Source: Paramarasmius palmivorus
Lineage: Eukaryota > Basidiomycota > Agaricomycetes > Agaricales > Marasmiaceae
Assembly: GCA_037176845.1 (NCBI GenBank)
Contig: JAYKXP010000041.1
Location: 1-64,000, forward strand
Direction: 5' to 3'
DNA length: 64,000 nt
Of this stretch, positions 32,481 through 42,026 are shown in pieces. Under the pieces are notes generated by a model that had not been told where the DNA came from, ran no database searches, and saw nothing but the letters and a program-made list of their open reading frames with translations. The translations under genes were made by a program, and so were the position numbers. Position 1 is the first letter of the stretch, and every line of letters starts with the position of its first letter.

Positions 32481-33705
32481 TATCTGTATGGAATCTGTTT
32501 CCTCAGTATGGAATCTATTTTATTGGTATGGGATCTATTTCATCAGTATAGAGTCTATTTCACTGGTATTGTATTGTTCTCAACCTAAATGGAATGCATC
32601 AGGTCTATTAGTATGAGATCTATTTCACTGGTATAGAATCTGTTTCACCAGTATAATCTATTTTACTGGTGTAAAGTGATTGAGTGCAATGGTCTTTCAC
32701 TGTAACTGCAGGGAAAGTTTTTTGGACAGACATACTGCCCATATTCCCTGTCACTTTCCGTAGGCCTCAAGTATATTACAATTTTCAGTGTAATTAGTCC
32801 TGTATAGAATACATTACATCTGTATATAACCCATTTGATCTATATAGTCTGCAACTTGTAGCATAACATACTGGGGTATTTAATTTAGATAGAATTATAA
32901 ACTCTAACTATTCTGAAAGTAATGGTTTGGCAGGACCATCAACAATAGTAGACCAAAAACAGCCAAATTTGGCAGCCTTTTGACCGTCACATCTAGCACT
33001 ATGACCATTTAAAAAATTTCAGACAATTTTGGGCTTATAACTATTAAATTGTACAAAATATCCAGTGATAATACTGGATACATATCAATTACTCTTGCTT
33101 TGTATATATTGAATTTATTTTGGCAACTCCTGATTGATAATTGATTAATATTTTGACATGTGTTATTTAATAACAATTTTAATTGATTTTTTATTACTTT
33201 GACAATATGAAATATGAATGGTATAATCATCATTTAATACTGCTTTACCATGAATAATCCAACAGTTAGTCAATCATAGTATATCCTGATATATTGATCA
33301 ATTCATCAATATTGTAGATGGCTTATCAATCAGTACATAAGCATTATTTAGAGCTTAATAATGGGAGTAGTCCTAGAGTACCAAGTTTAGGGTAATAGAT
33401 AAGCCAATAGTATAAAATGTGCTTTTTCAAAGCTATATTATTGGATTATCAATTATATAAAGTATGACATTTATTAATATCTCATGAATATTTGATCTAT
33501 CAACCACTGTACTTAAGAATTAGACTAATTTATATACTGCTTGTAATATCTATAGATGTTAGCATGATATATACATGAGGAAAATGAGAGTTCTTTAATG
33601 ATATATCATGGATAACTTGTGCTGTTTTCTTTGGAACAAGAATTTGATAAGTCATTGATAGATAATTAACAGATCACCATATCTTATCAATCAATACACC
33701 CAGTG
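32457..33705 (-). repeat. right inverted arm of palindromic element
   Basis: Uninterrupted 1249-bp partner of the left arm. It ends in CACCCAGTG at 33705, next to the TAT target duplication. Confidence 0.8.
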
Positions 33706-33748
33706 TATTTGGGTTGGAATGCTAGCTGTTGGGGGTTTACACGCAACG

Positions 33749-34180
33749 CTACTCAGCTACCACTCGCGGCACAGCACACGGACTCTTCCTGATACGATCC
33801 GAACACCTTGCCATCATCACCGCCGCTTCCAGCATTTCTGTTGATGGATGCATTGCTGCCACTTCATCAGAATGTTCACAGCAAGCCGGGGTCAATGGTG
33901 AACACAGGGAGACTGGAGGTTCTTCTGGTTGCAGAGGGTTAGGTTGACGTTCAACTTGCACTCGACTAGATGTGAGCATTCCATATCTTTCAATATTCAT
34001 CTCCTTGACCGCATTTCCTGCTACAGCTATGGGTGGAGGAGTGACCGCCCAATCACCTGTTCTCTCCCTTCCCAGCACACTCATACACGACTGCATCCTC
34101 TGCAGGAAGCACATGGCGAACCCATCTCCAACATCTTGTAGGGAAAAGGTTGCTACGGCTAGCTGTCTCTAGAATCAGCT
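33749..34180 (-). pseudogene. unknown coding-like fragment
   Basis: A 121-codon frame on the minus strand (MCFLQRMQSCMSVLGRERTG..., later HPSTEMLEAAVMMARCSDRI) with normal amino-acid composition and a higher GC content than its surroundings. Its downstream end lies about 40 bp from the palindromic element. It may be a gene piece carried by the proposed Helitron. No family recognised. Confidence 0.35.
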
Positions 34181-34449
34181 TGGAGAGAGACCAGAAGCAT
34201 TGAGTATTGACCACATTTTGTGAAAAATTCAATATGAATATTCGCTGTATACGTACTATTGTCTATGTACTACACTCGTAAACTCGTAAATATAGCAATC
34301 CGGTTTATACAGGCTAAAAAGCGAGTCGAGCAAGAATATGAGGAAGAGAGACCAAAATGCCCAAGGTGCGGAATCTGTGGGAAAAACTCGTCGAATAGAT
34401 GCTACATTTTCTCCCCCCATAAAGAACGAGTCTCATATACATTCAAACT

Positions 34450-34486
34450 CATGTGTAATGTCTTTCAGAATTTTAACACCTATACC
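34450..34486 (+). repeat. dispersed repeat R1, resumed fragment
   Basis: CATGTGTAATGTCTTTCAGA and the following TTTTAACACC match 5173-5208, the part of R1 that directly follows the Helitron break point. The copy then jumps to the fold-back arm sequence. Confidence 0.7.
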
Positions 34487-34668
34487 GTTCAAAACACTCA
34501 AAAATTATTTTTGAGTATGTATATAAAATTACAGCACCATGTGAATGTATACACACAACATTCTTGCCCTAAGTACATACATACATACAGTCTACAGATA
34601 CTTAGTCGCACATATACATCACTTATGAACACATATATACATGTTTCATCTCACACAGATACAGTCAT
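34485..34668 (+). repeat. partial arm of the fold-back element family
   Basis: Matches 5855-6040: TACC(A/G)TTCAAAA, CTCAAAAATTATTTTTGAG, the CATACATAC block and CTTATGAACACATATA. No inverted partner is found nearby, so it is a truncated or solo arm. Confidence 0.65.
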
Positions 34669-35023
34669 CCAGGCCGCGCAACAAAAATTTGTTTCTGCCT
34701 GTTACATGAGTTTTCCGTCACATTTCCTCAATTTTTTTATAGACATGTTCCAATAGTCATCTAGAATACATTATGCAAGTTACAGAATTTTCGGGAGACA
34801 TTGTAAATGTATGTACTTAGCATTGTTCAGAAATAAATGTTATGTCCAAATTAGGAATGATCAGATGATGTATGTAAGCAGACCTGCACACGCAATGTTT
34901 TTTGCGTTCTCTTGACTTTCTCGCCATTCTTCAACCTCTCATGACCAAATTAGGTCCCTTCTTGGAATGGTATGAGGCCCTCCATTCCCAGAATACAATA
35001 TACTGACATCATCATATTTACAG
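34669..35023. other. no clear gene; possible first exon of next gene
   Basis: A short frame MTKLGPFLEWYEALHSQN starts near 34943 and could be an upstream exon of the gene at 35024, but no good donor is visible. Confidence 0.25.
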
Positions 35024-35881
35024 GGGAAAGCCACACCTTATTGTATCAAAGGCACGCAAAGAACTCCTGGAGTTGATTGTCAACCTGTTAGAAAGTGATG
35101 TTGATGAACATAGAGAGAACCGAGGATCAGGGAACAATCCGTGCATCAACTGTCAAGTAATTCATTGACTCTGGCTGATCCATATTGATCTATTTAGCTG
35201 CGAGTATCTCAACATCAGGGACCTGGGTTTTGAGGCCTTCCTCATAGAACAAGACTGCATCCGCAAACTCATCAAATTTGTTGAAGATTCAAACTCAGCA
35301 TTTCATCGTCAACTTGACATGGCAAAGGATGAGTACGATTGCACGCGTGTTGCACTGTTCTTTACCTGCTGGCACCTGTGGCATGCCAATGGTAATTATA
35401 CTATGTCTTCAGGAGGCCCAGCTCGAGATTGGGCTCAGGGATGGTGCCTTAGCTTTGACAGTGGAGTTACGGCAAGAGATTCAGCTCAAATTTGGTATGC
35501 ACATGCTTTCTTAAAAGCAGACTAGACCATACTGACTGCACTTGCAGGTGTAAATATATCAATCAGCATCAGTGGGGTGAGGGGCTACTATGTGAGCTTA
35601 GTAGACTTTAACTCCTTATCCCAGAGCTTGAAGTCGAGAATAAAAGGCTCCAAGGGGCAATTAACAACACTCATGCCAAGTGCCAGGTCTTGAAGTGGGG
35701 TCTTTATATTGTGCAAGAGGAACTTCAGGCACAGTGTGGTTCAGAGTGGGAAGAGCGTACTGGTGGCAATGTATTGGGAAACCTGGAGGTTGATGATGTG
35801 GGTGACGAGCATCTGGTTACTCATGCTGAAGTAGAGTCCGCCAATCTTTTGTTGAAGAGTTGGAATGCATACAATATGTAG
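35024..35881 (+). pseudogene. unknown spliced gene, 5' part unclear
   Basis: Acceptor TTTACAG at 35023 leads into GKPHLIVSKARKELLELIVN...NPCINCQ. An intron (GTAATT...GCGAG, 35157-35204) joins in frame to YLNIRDLGFEAFLIEQDCIR... Beyond 35390 the coding-like frame changes to EAQLEIGLRDGALALTVELR, again near an AG. An exon reading CKYINQHQWGEGLLCELSR follows a TTGCAG, and the final exon (ELEVENKRLQGAINNTHAKC...) stops at TAG 35879. The charged, helix-rich C-terminus suggests a coiled coil. Domain unknown. Frame changes at non-standard junctions suggest decay. Confidence 0.4.
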
Positions 35882-36660
35882 CTAGACAACAAATTTATAT
35901 AACCAATAATCACTTCAGGCAACCACCATTTGGACCTTCTTAGGTCCAACTCCTAAGTGGTGATAGTTGGACCTCTAAGGTCCCATATGCCCCAAGTATG
36001 CCTGATCAGGCATATGCCTGGCAATATTTCCAGCATATTAGGGGGGTATATATCTGGAAATATGGGTTCGTTTGCTGCATTTTTAGCAGAAAAACTCAGC
36101 TATTAAAAGCAAAAATAGGCTTTAGTTACAGAAATGAAAGCTCAATACCAAAATTTACATATAATACAGGCATTAAGGGCTCCTTCGGATCTGAGGGGTC
36201 GTTTGGACAAACCTTCCTACTCAAGTTTTCACGCTGCCTGTAACTTAAATAACATGTATTACAGTCAGTATAATATCATATGAGTGTCATAAAGAAACCA
36301 TGAAGTGGACGAACGTAAATAACACCTAAATGAGAGGTTGCAATGTCAGCGGGTCATCATTCGGACAGATTTTATACTTTTGTTTGGGATCTTGTACACT
36401 AGATATCACAGTTACCTGTACAAAAATTATTGGACATCATTATGGTACTGTCAAGGAAGTTGCTCGAATTCAATTGGCACCCAGATTGTGGATGGAAGTG
36501 AATAGAGAAACAAAACATTCATTTTTGGCGGTTGAAGGACTGATGGATTTCTGATGGAGTGACAAAAGAGTGACAGCAGCGTGACATCCTGCCAAAACAC
36601 CTCGGCACGGGAACAGTTTTTTTACATCCACTGTCCTGGCACCTTCTTTCTTCTTTCGTA
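35882..36660. other. upstream region of the pogo-type element
   Basis: Contains small palindromes (CATATGCCTGATCAGGCATATG type near 35985-36015; TTGGACCT...AGGTCCAA near 35933-35980) that look like a MITE-like relic. Just before the transposase, CATTCATTTTTGG (36519) recurs as CATTCATTTTTGG at 39103, in direct orientation. Confidence 0.35.
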
Positions 36661-36663
36661 TGT

Positions 36664-39060
36664 GTGGTGTCAATGGGAAACAAGGCAAAGTCGGACCATG
36701 TCAAGAAGCTGGCTGTGGTGCGAGACAAGGAGGCCAGGATGGAATCAGCAGTAGCAGAATACAGAGCAGCAAAGGAATCAGGGATCACAATAAGCATCCG
36801 GGATGTTGCAGGAAAGTGGGAGGTTCCTTCGTCAACTCTTGCGGATAGGTTGCATGGGAAGACTTCAATGCTTGCGTTCAATGCCACAAAGCAGCTTCTA
36901 GACCCAACACAGGAGCAAAAGCTGGTCCAGCTCATTTTGGAATCTGCTGAGCAGGGTTTTCCGCTTGGGCATGCAGAGATCGAAATGTTTGCCAATGCTA
37001 TCCTTTCTATCAATGATTCCAACACCACTGTTGGGCTGACTTGGTACAACTCATTCATGGACCGTCACGACGACAAGTTGGCTACTGTCTGGAGCAAACC
37101 ACTTGACACTCAACACACACAGTGTCTTAATCTGATAGCTGTCAAATCATGGTTTGATATTGTGAAGAAGTTCATTGTTGATCTTGGGATACCTCCAGAG
37201 TGAGTGTGGGGAATGGATGAAAGCAGCTTCATTCCCGCAAATGCTGGGAAGGAGAGGGTGGTAACAGCACGAGGAACTAAGACACAACACAAACAGGGAA
37301 ACAGGGACCGAGAGAACGTGACAGCAATTATCACTATCTGCACAGACGGTACTACTGTACAGCCAGTTCTGATCTATCGTGGCCAAAATTTCATGGGTGC
37401 TTGGGTGGAGAACAATGTTGCCAATGTACAGTGAGTTTTGTTTCATGCATACTTATCTTTCAGGCATCTTACATTTTTCTTACCAGTATCGCTCACTCAG
37501 AGAAGGGATGGACAGATGGAAAAATTGGTCTTCAATGGCTGGAACATGTATTCGATGACCAGATGAAGGAGAAGGCAGCTCAGGGGCCACGTGTGTTACT
37601 CCTCAACGGCCATTCCTCTCATTGGACCCTCAAATTTATTGAATATAGAAAATCATTATTCTGGGTTACCCACCACACTGTACTCATGCCTTACAAGGTC
37701 TTGACATCGTCTGCTTTGGGAAAATGAAGAGGATCTGGTTTGATGAAGTCAAGAGGTTTGAGAAGGAGACTGGGGGTAAAGTCACAAAAAGCAACTTTAC
37801 TCACATATTTGGAATTGCCTACAACAAGGCCTTTGACGCGGATATGGTCAGAGCGGCATTCAGGGCAACAGGCATCTTCCCTTTCAACCCAGATGTCATT
37901 AAACCTTCCCAAATGAAGGCCTTGTTGCCTCATTCCACAAAGGGAAGCTTCCCGTTACGTTACCTCAACCATCACCTGTTCTTGCAATCATGGCATCAAT
38001 GGACACAAGACCACCAACAGCATTCGACATCTCACCTTCTAATCGACTTCCCGCATATGTCCAACATCATCCCTCAACACCAGAATCACCTTTCCGCCAC
38101 AAAACCCCAGTCACATCCATGTCCTATCAACAGAGTCCTGTGTCAGCATCAATTACCACATCACTGCTCTTGACACGTACCATGATACTCTCTCCTTCAA
38201 CTCCAACTGGCAGACATGGTACTCTTGTACACACAAGAGTGTCACGTTCAGCACGGCTCACATTTTCACCAACACCGTCAATGTTGAGGCACCATCACGG
38301 TCTAGCTGACCAGACAACTGACCTCACTCTCTACACACCCACCTCATGGCTATGCAGCTTATACAGCAACCTTGGAAGCACGTCGTCAGGTTCCATTCTA
38401 GTTTCAAAGACCAAAATCACCTCCGATACTCCTATCCTCGACCCTGTCTTCGAAAAAACCCTGGCAAACCTCCCTCAACCTGACTGGAGCCTCACCAAAA
38501 CCCCCGTTCACCGCCTGCGAACAATTGCCGAGTATGAACAAGAAGTCGCATGCTTACGTGCAAACCTTCAGTCTGCAAAGGCTCAGGTCGATGTGAGGGA
38601 TATGATCATTGAAGGGGCTCATGCTACAATGACATATCAAAACTTACACCTGCGGAAGCTGAACACTGCCCTTAACATCAAAGAGCAAAAGAAGAACGAC
38701 TGCGGCCAAAAACTTTCCAGTGTTGCGGGTGGAGCATTAGTCATCACAAGTGATGAGTTCTATGAGGAGCAACAACGGCTGCAGGCAGAAAGAGATGAGA
38801 AGCAAAAGCAGAAGAAAGAACGGGCAGACGCACGAGCAGTGACAAAGGAGGCATGCCAGCAGGTTGAGGCAGAGTGGGAAGAGATAAAGAGAAAGCATGA
38901 GGAGGCTTTAAGGGCATGGGAAGGAGTGTGCGTGTCACTCAAAGCCCAAAACGCTCCAAAGAAGGACTGGCCAAAGAAGCCTGTGTGCCCGAAGAAGCCA
39001 AAAGTGACGGTCTGCACAGAAGGTCTGACAGACTCCTCGGATTCCGATGAGGCCGAATAG
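36664..39060 (+). pseudogene. pogo-type (Tc1/mariner superfamily, DDE_1) transposase, inactivated
   Basis: N-terminus has a Psq-type helix-turn-helix (ITISIRDVAGKWEVPSSTLA) and a CENP-B-type HTH (QEQKLVQLILESAEQGFPLG). The DDE_1 core follows: first Asp in GMDESSF (37216-37218), an intron at about 37432-37491 joining to AHSEKGWTDGKIGLQWLEH, then LLLNGHSSHWT where the usual catalytic Asp is Asn (AAC, 37605-37607). The third Asp is in LQGLDIVCFGKMKRIWFDEV. The C-terminus has a proline/serine-rich region and a long charged coiled coil (about 38700-38930) ending DSSDSDEAE. Damage: TGA at 37201, a small deletion near 37645, and a 5-bp tandem duplication (GTTAC, 37954-37963). It would have catalysed cut-and-paste transposition; this copy cannot. 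Terminal inverted repeats were not resolved. Confidence 0.9.
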
Positions 39061-39267
39061 GGGACGTCACAGATCAGTAACACATCAGTAACACTTGTCT
39101 GTCATTCATTTTTGGTGATTTTAGGAGCAATCCCCATGCTCCAGTACAAAAAAACCCCTAAAAATGTGATTTTTTGTATTCAGAAAATGTCCTTTCATGG
39201 TAGGAAAGTTTGTTTTGCATGAATTAAATGGGCATAAAGAAGCCATATCTGCATTCCAAATGCCTGT
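39061..39267. other. 3' flank of pogo-type element, no gene
   Basis: Short AT-rich stretch with CAGTAACACATCAGTAACAC tandem units at 39075; possible element end. Confidence 0.3.
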
Positions 39268-40643
39268 CATGCTTTCTCTCTGTGTTCAATAGATCCACTG
39301 TGCTCATTGCCATATAGCTCAACCATTTGCTTATCTATATACTTATAGGTCAGTGCACTCAACTTGCCCTCATGGAAGTCTAAGCAGTCTGTATCAGGCT
39401 TTGGTATGTCTGCTTGATCCATGATGGTAGTGATAGCATGATGGCTAATGAAGGGACGAGCATCCTCATGCTCATTCTCGCTTGCAATGAATCTACCTGC
39501 TCAAAGAGTCAACATGAATTGCATATAAAACCACCATAACATACTCATATCATCCTCATCATCATCTTCCCCTTTATCATGGCTAACCTCTGCCTCAATA
39601 TCAAGGAACCTAGAGATGTCATCTGTGGCCCTAATACCGTGCTTTCTCTTCTTTGACTTCCTTTGGACAGGAATTACTTCCAATGCAGTATCCAGACCCA
39701 TGAGGCACTCATGTCCTTGATTGGAATTCTGTTTTGCCAATGTACTGTCAGCATCCACATGGGTTGTAGACTTAGGTGCTTGTGCTGCTTGGAAGAGTGT
39801 TGTCTCCATCTCTGTGTCGCTACTCGTAATCATCTCCACTTTCTTCATATTTTCCTTCCTTGTGTCATAGTATGGGTGCCGCTGAATTGACAGGTTCAGG
39901 TCTCCTTGGAGGATATGTATGGCCTAGTAAAGGAATGATTTTCAGCACACTAATTTCCTAGTAGCAAAGCAGAATTAGAAAAAATCTATTTCTCTTGTCC
40001 ATGTGTGCACATTTCATCCCAGATTTTTTATTCTGTATAGTACTGGTACCTAGATTATAATACAGGTAAGGAACTCACTCTGAAGCACTACTATGTTGTT
40101 GCTTGTTGGAAGGTGGAAAGTTACATACTGTCTGCTGAATGTCATATGAATGACAATGAGGTTCACAACTCTAGAAGGAAACCATCACATGATGGCCCCA
40201 GTCTGCAAGCAACATTAAATCATTACACTGAAGTATGCATCTTGGGTGGACTTTGAATTCAATTACTCTTGCTTCATTACCTTCACCATCTCTCTCTCTC
40301 CTCTCTTTCCATTACAAGGTAAGTAAAGTATCAATGTATAGCTAAAACTGTAAAAACACATCTTGCAATTAGTATGTAGAACCAATAGTTCTAATACATC
40401 ACATTTGGCATAGAAGCAACAAATAAAAAATGAAACAAATACCATTGAACGGCGTAAGTAATGCTGGATGTATTCTCCATGTGTAACCTTCAAGTCAGTT
40501 CTCCTGATATCATTGCTTTCTAGGGTGGTAGTTCTCAGTCTCATCCGTTGGAATTTGGGATGTCTAATGGCAGAATAAATGGATTAGGAATGGAGAAGTT
40601 AAACTGCAATGTTGCAGCACTCTTGGCTGGCAAGGAACATATA
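39268..40643 (-). CDS. unknown multi-exon gene with intact splicing, acidic middle
   Basis: Four minus-strand exons join in one frame with no stop: 40643-40605 (SLPAKSAATL), 40563-40443 (HPKFQRMRLRTTTLESNDIR...LRRSM), 39923-39545 (AIHILQGDLNLSIQRHPYYD...EDDDEDDM) and 39496-39268 (RFIASENEHEDARPF...EHREKA, stop). Introns have GT-AG ends (for example GTATGT...GAGCAG, 39497-39544); the one at 39924-40442 is long (519 bp) and may hide another exon. About 255 codons are visible and the 5' end is missing. A basic cluster (QRKSKKRKH) could be a nuclear localisation signal. Unlike most of this region it shows no decay. I do not recognise the family. Confidence 0.5.
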
Positions 40644-41256
40644 CTGCAATTAGGAAGGATTGTTACAATGGACTGCTACCACACATTCTGCTGGTGAGTA
40701 ACCCCTTTTCCCAGTCTTGACTCACATCCTTTCAACACAGATTGGATCTCATTCATGAAAGACACATGTCCAATTTCACATATGTCAGGTCCATCGCTCT
40801 TGAAGACCAATGTCACTTATGACTGTCCTTGGCTGGTCGTGTTTATTACTGAATTTTGGAGATCCAAAAATCCTGTCTGTGCCTATTTTTTTGTTTTTTT
40901 TTTGATCCATGGTACGTCAGTGTGCTTTTTGCTGTTGAAGACTGGTGTTGCTTACACCTCTGGCAGTTAAACTTCCGTATCATGGATGTAACAGCGCAAA
41001 CATCACCAATTTCTTCAGGTATTTGATGTGACAATGTTATCAGGACACTATACATGTTTGAAGATATGTATTTCATTTGTTACCAATGCCTATCTTGCAA
41101 TTGGTTCATGATCCCAGTTGGTTATAGTAGATGATCCCTGCTGTGAACCATGGAGTGAGTTCTGGAAGCACATTTCATGTTTACAGATGCATTTGTGTTA
41201 GTGCCCTGGAGTTCCAGACTATAAATATCAGTTATACTTTGTCGTTAGCACCCACA
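40644..41256. other. no clear gene
   Basis: Sequence between two opposed spliced genes. A T-run at 40888-40900 and short frames only; it may hold 5' exons or promoters of both neighbours. Confidence 0.3.
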
Positions 41257-41743
41257 ATGTCTACAAGAGGCAAGAGCAAGAAAGGATGGAATCAAAAGTA
41301 AGAATGTTGAGCAAAGGTGTGTTTCTCCCTTGCACCATCTCTTGTCTCTGTTGCTTACTGCAGAGCAATGGGTAGATCTTCTCCAGTTATCCGTGGCTGT
41401 AAGACAGCTCCTCATTGAGGAGATAGTGCTTGATCTACACTCTGTGTTCAAAGGTGACCCCAAACACTTACTCAAGACTAATAGAACATCCCTAACAAAA
41501 ATGTGTATTGAAATGTAAGCTATTTTCCACTTTCCCGCATGTTTTTGTGCACTCAATAATATCCTTACAGCCAGAAGTCTGTTAAAGATGTCCAAGAAGG
41601 GTACAATGAAGAATGGAATGCAAGATTTGAGTCAAGCCTGCTTGAATCACTCATTCAGAGTGTTGCTGAAGAGTTGGACTTCAATCTTAATCAACTGTAT
41701 TACTTGTACTTGTGCCATGCATGTATTTTGTTTAACGATTAGC
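41257..41743 (+). CDS. small unknown spliced gene
   Basis: Starts ATGTCTACAAGAGGC (MSTRGKSKKGWNQ) with a GTAAGA donor at 41300. The second exon follows TTACTGCAG and reads QWVDLLQLSVAVRQLLIEEI...LTKMCIE. Its GTAAGC donor (about 41515) and CCTTACAG acceptor (41570) join in frame to QKSVKDVQEGYNEEWNARFE...LYYLYLCHACILFND, stop at 41741. The first junction is off by one base unless an alternative acceptor is used. Helix-rich, no known domain. The well-formed second intron argues for a real gene of about 130 codons. Confidence 0.45.
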
Positions 41744-42026
41744 ACTAGGGCGCTTCATGATCCACAAGCATGTGAACTGTACACAGTATTGCTTTGATTA
41801 GTTTAACGTTGTTGCGGACATCAACAAAGAACTTACTCCACAAACACTATCTTATCTTATCACATCTTTATTTGTTATGAGGTTTGTCAATGTGATTTAT
41901 TCAGATAATGAACATATCAGAAATACATGATACAGTTTGTTCAGATACTTGTAGAGTGAGCTGACTATAATAATACAACCTGTCGACATCGATTCGATGG
42001 ATGGTCCTCCCTGTCATCGTCAGGCA
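41744..42026. other. spacer, no gene
   Basis: Short AT-rich stretch between the small plus-strand gene and the 3' end of the JmjC-like pseudogene on the other strand. Confidence 0.3.

Larger units (their letters stand above)
28641..33705. mobile_element. palindromic CACTA-like DNA element, non-autonomous, with nested LTR
   Basis: Ends are CACTGGGTG(C/T)ATTGATTGATAAG and its complement, flanked by TAT (28638-28640 and 33706-33708). CACT(G) termini with a 3-bp duplication fit the CACTA/EnSpm superfamily. The left arm is 28641-29843 plus 31616-31661 and the right arm is 32457-33705; once the nested LTR and one CCGA duplication are ignored both are exactly 1249 bp, and every stretch I compared is identical or nearly so. 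A 795-bp loop (31662-32456) holds tandem repeats. No transposase is present. Confidence 0.75.
16989..34448 (-). mobile_element. Helitron; 3' end certain at 16989, proposed 5' end near 34448
   Basis: On the minus strand the element ends ...CTAG (16989-16992) followed by T. A hairpin (TTGGAG-GTTTA-CTCCAA, 17004-17020) lies 11 bp inside the end. CTRR end, subterminal hairpin and A/T target are the Helitron hallmarks. The Rep/helicase gene lies on the same strand. The right boundary is inferred: repeat R1, broken at 16988, resumes at about 34450 with CATGTGTAATGTCTTTCAG, within two bases of the expected position. A clean TC 5' terminus is not visible at 34448, so the element could be shorter. If right, it contains about 10 kb of upstream cargo, including a nested CACTA-like palindrome. 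Confidence 0.65.

Noticed and set aside
37990..39060. Separate coiled-coil gene
   Set aside because: It is the C-terminus of the pogo-type transposase, displaced into another frame by the 5-bp duplication at 37954.
38744..39083. Minus-strand Cys/Ser/Phe-rich frames
   Set aside because: Complement of the Lys/Glu/Gln-rich coiled coil of the transposase.
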